DNA of 23,474 nucleotides from Pelargonium cotyledonis (taxonomy: Eukaryota > Streptophyta > Magnoliopsida > Geraniales > Geraniaceae): the NCBI GenBank assembly GCA_036897625.1, contig JAYMTA010000875.1, positions 1 to 23,474 on the forward strand, in the 5' to 3' direction. Below are positions 17,823 through 23,474 of the stretch, in pieces; position 1 is the first letter of the stretch, and each line of letters opens with the position of its first letter. The notes under the pieces were generated by a model that worked only from the letters and a program-made list of their open reading frames with translations, had not been told where the DNA came from and made no database searches. Position numbers and translations under genes: made by a program.

Positions 17823-20800
17823 TCAAGGTTCTAGCTTCAGGGAAACAACTCGTGACTGTCTGTTCCGCTTTGCCGCCTTCACAAACACTACTGACAGGCA
17901 AGATGGAGCCCACCATGGACGCCGAACTCTCTGCTCTCCCTTTAGGCAAGCCACTGCAAATGTATCTCGTGTCAGTCCATACAACTGGAGATTAAACATA
18001 TGCAACTACCTCAATAAATAAAAAAATTGACACATGCCACAAATACTTGTAACTTGTAGGCCTTTACCTGTGGAACATGACATTAAATGAGTATAAGAGA
18101 ACTGATTTCCATTCTTTTAGTTAGTGGATGATATTTGTTTCTGGGCATCAATCTCATGAAAACCAAAATAAGTGAGAAGAAATTTCTTAGAACACTTCAG
18201 TCAAAAGTACTCGTCTAATTCCCAAACAAGATTAGTGAAATTGGTAATTAAGAAGCATCATAGACATTAATGCATTGATTATACCACCATCCAGGACATA
18301 TGAATTTAGAAATAGAGTACATAGTAGCATACAAGACCAACCTTTGACATGAATGAAGGATATATAGCAATTTCCTGGTCAAGGCTCTACAAAGAGGATA
18401 TAGTTGCCCAACCACATTGTAAATTTAACATTGCTAGAATAAGATACATAATAGATAAAATAATGACAAGAAAATTTGTGTTTTCACAGAGATAATACAG
18501 AATAAAACACTACCAACCAAGTTGCACCGTTCATTTAGTACTTAGTAGTAGCAACTAGTAAATAATTCAAGAACATTTCCCAAGCAAGAAACCAATAATT
18601 TGATGGCAAAGAACTTAAAGGTCGATTTGTGAAGGAGGGATAAAGGGAGAGAGAGAGAGGACCTTTTATACGCCTAAGTTCCTTGCACAGTGTAATGAAG
18701 TCTCCCCATTTCATGTGGCAGCGCCTTATAAATCGAAGAATCTGTTCAGTGGTGAACATGGACATGCCCTCTAAGTATTCCCCATTAACACCATTTTCTT
18801 TGAAAATCTGACAGTAGCTACCCAAATTTATCTCTTCCAGCCACAAACCAACATCCTGGTAAAACAAAAATAACCATTCATTAAGGCAAGATATTCAACC
18901 AAAACTCTTCACTTTACAGCTGCCTACAGTATGCTTATTTGTTCACTTAACATATGAGAAAGTTATGTTCAAGGCTGGTGCTGCATGCAAAGTTTGTTTC
19001 TCACTTTTAAGTGGTCAATAAACAAAATTCACACACACACAAAACAGCTTTTTTCTAAGTATTAGTCTAATTATTTGCAAGAATTAGGTTAGTTTTTTAT
19101 CACCAGAAAAGCTTATATCGTTATAGCAACGGGCTACTAATATTTGTTTCTTTTCCTCTGATTATTTTGTTTTCCGTGCATGGTTCTTGAACTCCACAAC
19201 ATTTGACAAGTAGCTCACAAATCTACCCAGCTTTATCAGCAAGCATACATGATGAAGTCTATGCAGTAGATGCTACCAGTACATACAGCCTAGTAGATAC
19301 CACTGCTCAGAAATTTAAGCAACGATTTCTAACAGCACTTCAAATAAAACAATACTGCTGCTCTCACTCTAGATTTGCAACCTCTGACCTCAACTAAACA
19401 TATCCTTTTTACATATCCACGGAAATGCCAGTAGTAAGCAACAGAAAAGCTTTATAGTAATTCATAGAGTAAATTGCATAAAACTACATTGTACTTCAAA
19501 ACCTACAACTAACTATAATAACTATTAACAACTTGCACAGTCCGTAACAATATTAAATTAATATCGCGGTGTGCGTTGGAGGTCTCCGAATCTGAGCAGA
19601 TGTTGCGTACGGTGTTACCTCTAACCCGCCATAAGCCACCCCATGACCCTTAGAACTTGAGCACAGGTTTGGGCAAATACACAGGTTGTTGGTAGAGCAG
19701 GCAATTTGGATCACAACACGTGACCCAACACGACACAATTTAACCATGTTCGAACCCGACATATTTATAATCATGTCGTGTTTGTGTCGAAACTGTATAA
19801 CACACACAACACGTTAACACGATTAATGTTAAAATAATATGTCAACGCTATAAACTCATAGCATTGGTTAATCACTTATCAATCTCTTCTTTGTCTCTAG
19901 TATCTCATTTACGGTCATCTTATCGCCTCTTTCTCACCCATAATGCTACACCTATCATCCAAACCTATCGCACCTAAGGTAAGAGCGAAAGTAGAGAACA
20001 ATAGAAACATTAATTGCAACTCACCTCATATTTTGTTTAGGCGAACCCCACACGAACACGAACATGACACGTCAACACGATTCTTAAATGTGTCATTCTA
20101 GTGTTTGATATTTGAACACGATTATTCAACGTGTCGACGTGTCATGTTTGTGTTGGGCCATACAATAGATCTTTGACTCTAACATGACACGTTAACTTGA
20201 ACTGCTAGCTCTAGTTGTAGGCACCTCCCTTTCAATGATCCACATCATGAGAAGAGATGTCACATTCCTCACTCCAACAGTTGCAGAAACAATGCTTAAT
20301 TTAATATTGAAATTTCCGTTCAAAGAAAAAAAATGAAAAAATTAACACAAGGGTAGAATTGGAAAATTAGAAGGAAAAAAAGGCATGTGGCTTGCACATA
20401 AGGAGAGAGGGTATGTTTTCTGTTGGGTTTAACTAATGGTGCATGCAATTGAAAGTAAATGTAATTAGTTGTAGGTTTTTGAAGTGCAATGTACTTGTTC
20501 GCAACACATGTAAAGTTTTGTGTAGTTTTGTGCAATTTACTCTAATTCATATTGTCTATCGAGGTGTGCAGAAACCCAACAATAGCTCTATCGGTTATAT
20601 GGAAAAGTAACAATTCACAGAATGATAGAAACCTATCCTCAGATTCAACTATTGAAGATGCTAGCAAGAATCTTGCTCATGACTGAAACTTGAAGTAATC
20701 CAATGACCAATACCACCAATACCACCAAAACCACACTATTTCTGAATTGAATGACACCTACAAATAATCCTATAACTTTTCATATCACAACAACAACCTC

Positions 20801-21489
20801 CTCCTCTAAGGAGACTCTTCTTCAGTTCTATTTTTAGCTCTCATCATATTCACATGAGGCAACCCACATGCCTGTGAGCTTGTCAACCCACACCCACTAT
20901 TTCTCCTCCATTCTTGTACATATTAGTCGAAGTGAAAGGGAAAAACTTACCTATCTGGTAATTTTCCTGAAGCATTCTGAATAGAGTAATAGACCACGAA
21001 GAAACTATATTTGTTTCAATAATTTCACATGAATAAACAATTCAGTTAACTGCTGCTATTTGAATTAGCAGATTCATAAAATCTATAAACCACATACTAT
21101 TGATGTCAATAAAGTATCCATTTTCATAAATTAACATGTTCAACTGGTCCTGCTCATTTTCCATGTATCCTAAAGCCAACTTCCCAGTTTCTGTATGTTC
21201 CAATAAAGTGACAAAATGATCCAAATAAGTGAAGTTATAAGATGTGGTGGATTTCAACATAACTCAAGTTAAGCAAGCAACTATCAACACATACAAATTC
21301 AAAACAAGCTTAAATTCGGGAAATGAAAATGAATAACTAGCAATTGAAGTGAGAAGACAATTCATCATCAGATCTTAAGAATTACAATGAAAAAAATGAT
21401 CCAGTAAGATCCAAAAAAAAGGGAAGCAGAAATACCTCAACAGTCCAAATGAAGAAATCAAGAGGCTCCGGCTGGTGTTCTTTGGTCAT
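17823..21489 (-). CDS. Single SAM (sterile alpha motif) domain protein, 125 aa
   Basis: Three exons join at 21489-21436, 18855-18663 and 17953-17823, with GT-AG junctions in phase, to give 125 aa. After MTKEHQPEPLDFFIWTVE, residues ~15-82 form a SAM domain. WTVEDVGLWLEEINLGSYCQIFKENGVNGEYLEGMS matches the first helices, and the TTEQILRFIRRCHMKWGDFITLCKELRRIK part the last long helix. SAM domains mediate protein-protein contacts, often homo-oligomers, and sometimes bind RNA. The tail is short and basic (ACLKGEQRVRRPWWAPSCLSVVFVKAAKRNRQSRVVSLKLEP). It has no catalytic domain and no membrane segment of convincing length. The first intron is unusually long (~2.6 kb) and holds a Mutator-like element. 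The plant-wide partner or role of this family is not known to me. Confidence 0.85.
19458..19466. repeat. Left target-site duplication of the Mutator-like element
   Basis: TAATTCATA lies directly before the left terminal repeat and is identical to the nine bases directly after the right one. Nine-bp duplications are the mark of Mutator-superfamily insertion. Confidence 0.85.
19467..20542. mobile_element. Non-autonomous Mutator-like element (1076 bp)
   Basis: The left end starts GAGTAAATTGCATAAAACTA and the right end, on the other strand, starts GAGTAAATTGCACAAAACTA. Both continue to ...CTTCAAAA(A)CCTACAACTAA. The right terminal repeat has ~28 extra bases in the middle. A perfect 9-bp target duplication flanks the element. 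These are the hallmarks of a Mutator-like element. There is no transposase-size open frame, so it would need a transposase from elsewhere. The interior (about 19700-20180) is full of ACACGAACACGACACG-type runs arranged in opposite directions, which suggests a second, older repeat nested inside. Confidence 0.85.
19700..20180. repeat. Nested inverted-repeat sequence inside the Mutator-like element
   Basis: The left part reads TGACCCAACACGACAC (19721-19736). The right part, on the other strand, reads TGGCCCAACACAAACATGACAC (around 20139-20160). Both continue inward with related AACACG/GACACG words. This arrangement resembles a MITE family with ACACGACACG-rich ends common in dicots. The ends and the target duplication could not be set. 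Confidence 0.45.
20543..20551. repeat. Right target-site duplication of the Mutator-like element
   Basis: TAATTCATA follows the right terminal repeat and is identical to 19458-19466. Confidence 0.85.
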
Positions 21490-22143
21490 CGCCCTAATCA
21501 GACACGCAATTTCACCAAACAGCTAGCAGCTCAATTGGCATCTAATTCTCATTTCAAAAGCAACCCCCTTTTGTTTTATCAGAGACGACCCAACCGTTTG
21601 CTTCCCGAGAAAATAAAGAACTAAAATTAAAGACCAGAGAAAATGGAAATCCAAAATATATGAATCACAGAAACAAAAGAGTAAAGTTGAGCTGAAGGGC
21701 AAGACAGCGGGAGAGGGATCCCAAATGGCCAGTAATATGCTGCTTTTGTACTTTCTCGGAAACCAAACAGGATGAGAGAAAGTGATCTTACAGCGTCAAT
21801 AATTTATATTGAAGATTTGATTTTTTTTTTTTTGGGTGCATTTGAGATGGAAAATTCATTTGAGCGACAAAAAAGAAAGAGAAAGTAAAGTTCACAACTA
21901 AAATACTACTCTATACAAAAACAATAATGCATCTATTTTTGCGTTGCTCTCCTAATTTGGTAATTTACCACCTACATTTAACTTATTTCAATTATAGGTC
22001 CTTCAAACATTTTCTAACCCAGTGTACTAGTAATTATTTATTTATTTACAATATCTTTGAAAAATGGATTTATTTTGATAAATGAAAAAATAAAACTATT
22101 TTATAGAGAATGAAACTTAACGCTAGCATTAGCTCTAAGTAGC

Positions 22144-22170
22144 TTGACGTGTCTTGTGAGATTGACGTGT
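22144..22170. promoter_or_regulatory. Two TTGACGTGT motifs, possible bZIP sites
   Basis: TTGACGTGT occurs at 22144-22152 and again at 22162-22170, an 18-bp period. TGACGT and ACGTG are the cores of TGA-type and ABRE-type bZIP sites in plants. They lie ~660 bp upstream of the SAM-gene start codon. Function is inferred only from the motif and its doubling. Confidence 0.3.
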
Positions 22171-22824
22171 AATAAATAAGTTGCAGTAAATGCTCGTGCG
22201 CTTCTGGGCAAGGGACTCTCGCGAGCCGTACAAAGTTTTATTGAGTGAAAATCTTCATGACTGCATGAGCTTGTGCATTTATAGCTTGAGATTTTGTAAG
22301 ATTCTGATTGGTTATACTTTTGGAGATGCATTGTTTGTATTGTCTCTTCCGTTAAAGATTTTTCAACGCATGGATACGTGCATTGCTTGTAAGGTTAGAG
22401 TAATTCTTTTACATTTGTGAAAATTTTTTTGTGCTAAAAGAACATGCACACTGAACATACACATCAAAATTTTCAACAATAAGAATAATAAACTAGGTAA
22501 ATTACTCGAAAACGATTGAAGTAAACATAAATAAGCATGTAAACTGTGTTTAAATTAAGTACTAAAACACACTAATTAAGATCCGTAAAATTACACTTAA
22601 TAAAATTATTTACACTCAAACAAGATGGCAAACAACGACTTAGTGTGCGACGTTGACTATAAAAAACAATTGCATCAATTGATAAAATACTTAGCTCAAA
22701 TACAACACAAATCAAATTAAATTGACAACAATGTTATTTGCATTCGGATATTGTTACGAAACATGAACAAGGACGGTGGACTTATTAACAAATAATGGAG
22801 ATGGGATCGATCAATGAGATAATT

Positions 22825-22848
22825 AAAATAAATAAATAAATAAATAAA
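22825..22848. repeat. AAAT microsatellite
   Basis: About five tandem AAAT units are seen in intergenic DNA. Confidence 0.85.
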
Positions 22849-22901
22849 GTCAAGATTCAATTCAACCATGGCTCAAAGCAGTTTGACCACAGACCAAAAC
22901 A

Positions 22902-22918
22902 AGCATGCATGCATGCAT
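22902..22918. repeat. GCAT tandem run
   Basis: Four GCAT units in tandem form a self-complementary run containing overlapping RY-type CATGCA motifs. It is probably simple-sequence DNA. Confidence 0.7.
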
Positions 22919-23190
22919 GTGCACCATACTGTCCCTTGCGTTCCTCACTCACGGGACCATGTAACATCTATCTCTCTCTCTTTTACCGTCTTTGCAGAAG
23001 CCAATATTTTACTGTTCTGTTTATGAAAATTAAAAAAATGCATGTCTAATATTTTATAAACTAATATTCATTTGTCACGTTTATTATTATTTTAAGAAAA
23101 AAAAAAATCCGTTAGTGTGATATATTTATATATTTTTAGATAATTTGTTAAGGTATACGAGCTGATTTGTAATATAGATATTATTTATAT

Positions 23191-23237
23191 TTATGCGTAA
23201 TTAACTTTTTTTTTAAAAGGTTATGCGTAACTAACTT
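23191..23237. repeat. Short direct repeat, 30-bp period
   Basis: TTATGCGTAATTAACTT at 23191 recurs at 23221 with one difference (T to C), separated by a T/A-rich spacer. Confidence 0.7.
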
Positions 23238-23338
23238 ACTATAAAAGAAAAGATAAAATTAACTATATAATAAAAATTATATAAGAACTCAAACTGTGGT
23301 CTGTATGCTCTCTCTCAAGATCTCTCAAGAGAGTAGCA

Positions 23339-23474
23339 TTTTAGGGTTTTCAGTATTTAGATTTTAGTCTTCAGTTATCGAGGGTGTCGGCGGCGGGTCT
23401 GGATTGGAAAGACGGTGGAGGTTGGACGTGAAACGGGAAGGCAGTCGGACGGCGAGGCTGCACTGAGAGACAGG
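23339..23474. other. GC-rich right edge, possible 5' end of a gene or LINE
   Basis: The composition turns abruptly GC-rich (GGTGTCGGCGGCGGGTCTGG and on), after a TTTTAGGGTTTTCAG stretch, and continues to the window edge. Such a start is seen both in plant gene 5' ends and in plant LINE 5' UTRs. No open frame is long enough to decide. Confidence 0.2.

Larger units (their letters stand above)
18856..21435 (-). other. Long first intron of the SAM-domain gene
   Basis: This 2.58-kb intron separates an 18-codon first exon from the SAM-domain exon. The donor is GAG|GTATTT and the acceptor TTTACCAG. It contains the Mutator-like element at 19467-20542. The remaining intron sequence is AT-rich, with no open frame I can support on either strand. 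Confidence 0.7.
21490..23474. other. Intergenic region upstream of the SAM-domain gene
   Basis: This is mainly AT-rich, with a T run near 21821-21833, AAAT-type microsatellite DNA near 22825-22848, repeated GCAT near 22902-22918 and a short direct repeat near 23191 and 23221. The SAM-gene promoter should lie in its first kilobase. I see no gene on either strand; the short open frames here have no family features. Confidence 0.5.

Noticed and set aside
19553..19807. 84-codon minus-strand frame within the Mutator-like element
   Set aside because: It is repeat-derived, too short for a transposase and carries no recognisable motif.
22101..22420. Short frames on both strands in the right intergenic region
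   Set aside because: They overlap each other on opposite strands, several begin without ATG, and their composition shows no coding signal.
1..23474. CRISPR array, operon, prophage or other prokaryotic-type system
   Set aside because: The window has plant introns, plant transposons and plant nuclear gene families. No regularly spaced repeats or co-directional compact gene blocks are present.

Overview
This is a stretch of plant nuclear genome. It has AT-rich introns and intergenic DNA, GT-AG introns, organelle-targeted pentatricopeptide repeat (PPR) genes, a plant-type NUP133 and MITE/Mutator-type transposons. The restorer-of-fertility-like (RFL) style of the first PPR gene and the NUP133 sequence fit a eudicot, probably a rosid (Rosaceae would suit). 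The species cannot be fixed from sequence alone.

Layout, left to right. Positions 1-1600 hold a G-rich left edge of unknown origin and AT-rich DNA with small diverged tandem repeats. A one-exon gene on the minus strand (1608-1895) encodes a 95-aa uncharacterised protein with its own TATA box. A decayed RNase H-like retroelement fragment lies near 2704-2959. An intronless P-class RFL-like PPR gene (3564-5450, +) follows, with a probable 3'UTR intron. Next is an intronless PLS-class PPR-E-DYW gene (7059-9107, +) whose C-terminal deaminase-like domain has lost a conserved zinc-binding cysteine. Convergent to it is NUP133, reconstructed in eight exons (9454-16869, -). Upstream of NUP133 lies a GC-rich palindromic, hAT-MITE-like element. 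A three-exon gene for a 125-aa single-SAM-domain protein (17823-21489, -) follows. Its first intron holds a complete non-autonomous Mutator-like element (19467-20542) with a perfect 9-bp target duplication. The right flank (21490-23474) is intergenic; its last ~140 bases are again GC-rich.

The genes do not form a pathway or cluster. They are ordinary housekeeping and organelle-RNA genes in neighbouring positions. I see no undescribed multi-gene system. The points most worth a second look are the degenerate DYW domain, the two 32-residue PPR units and the hybrid repeat in the RFL-like protein, the Mutator-like element in the SAM-gene intron, and the palindromic element whose open frame runs into the NUP133 start codon. 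Exon boundaries were worked out by eye from splice consensus, reading phase and remembered family similarity; no transcript data were available.
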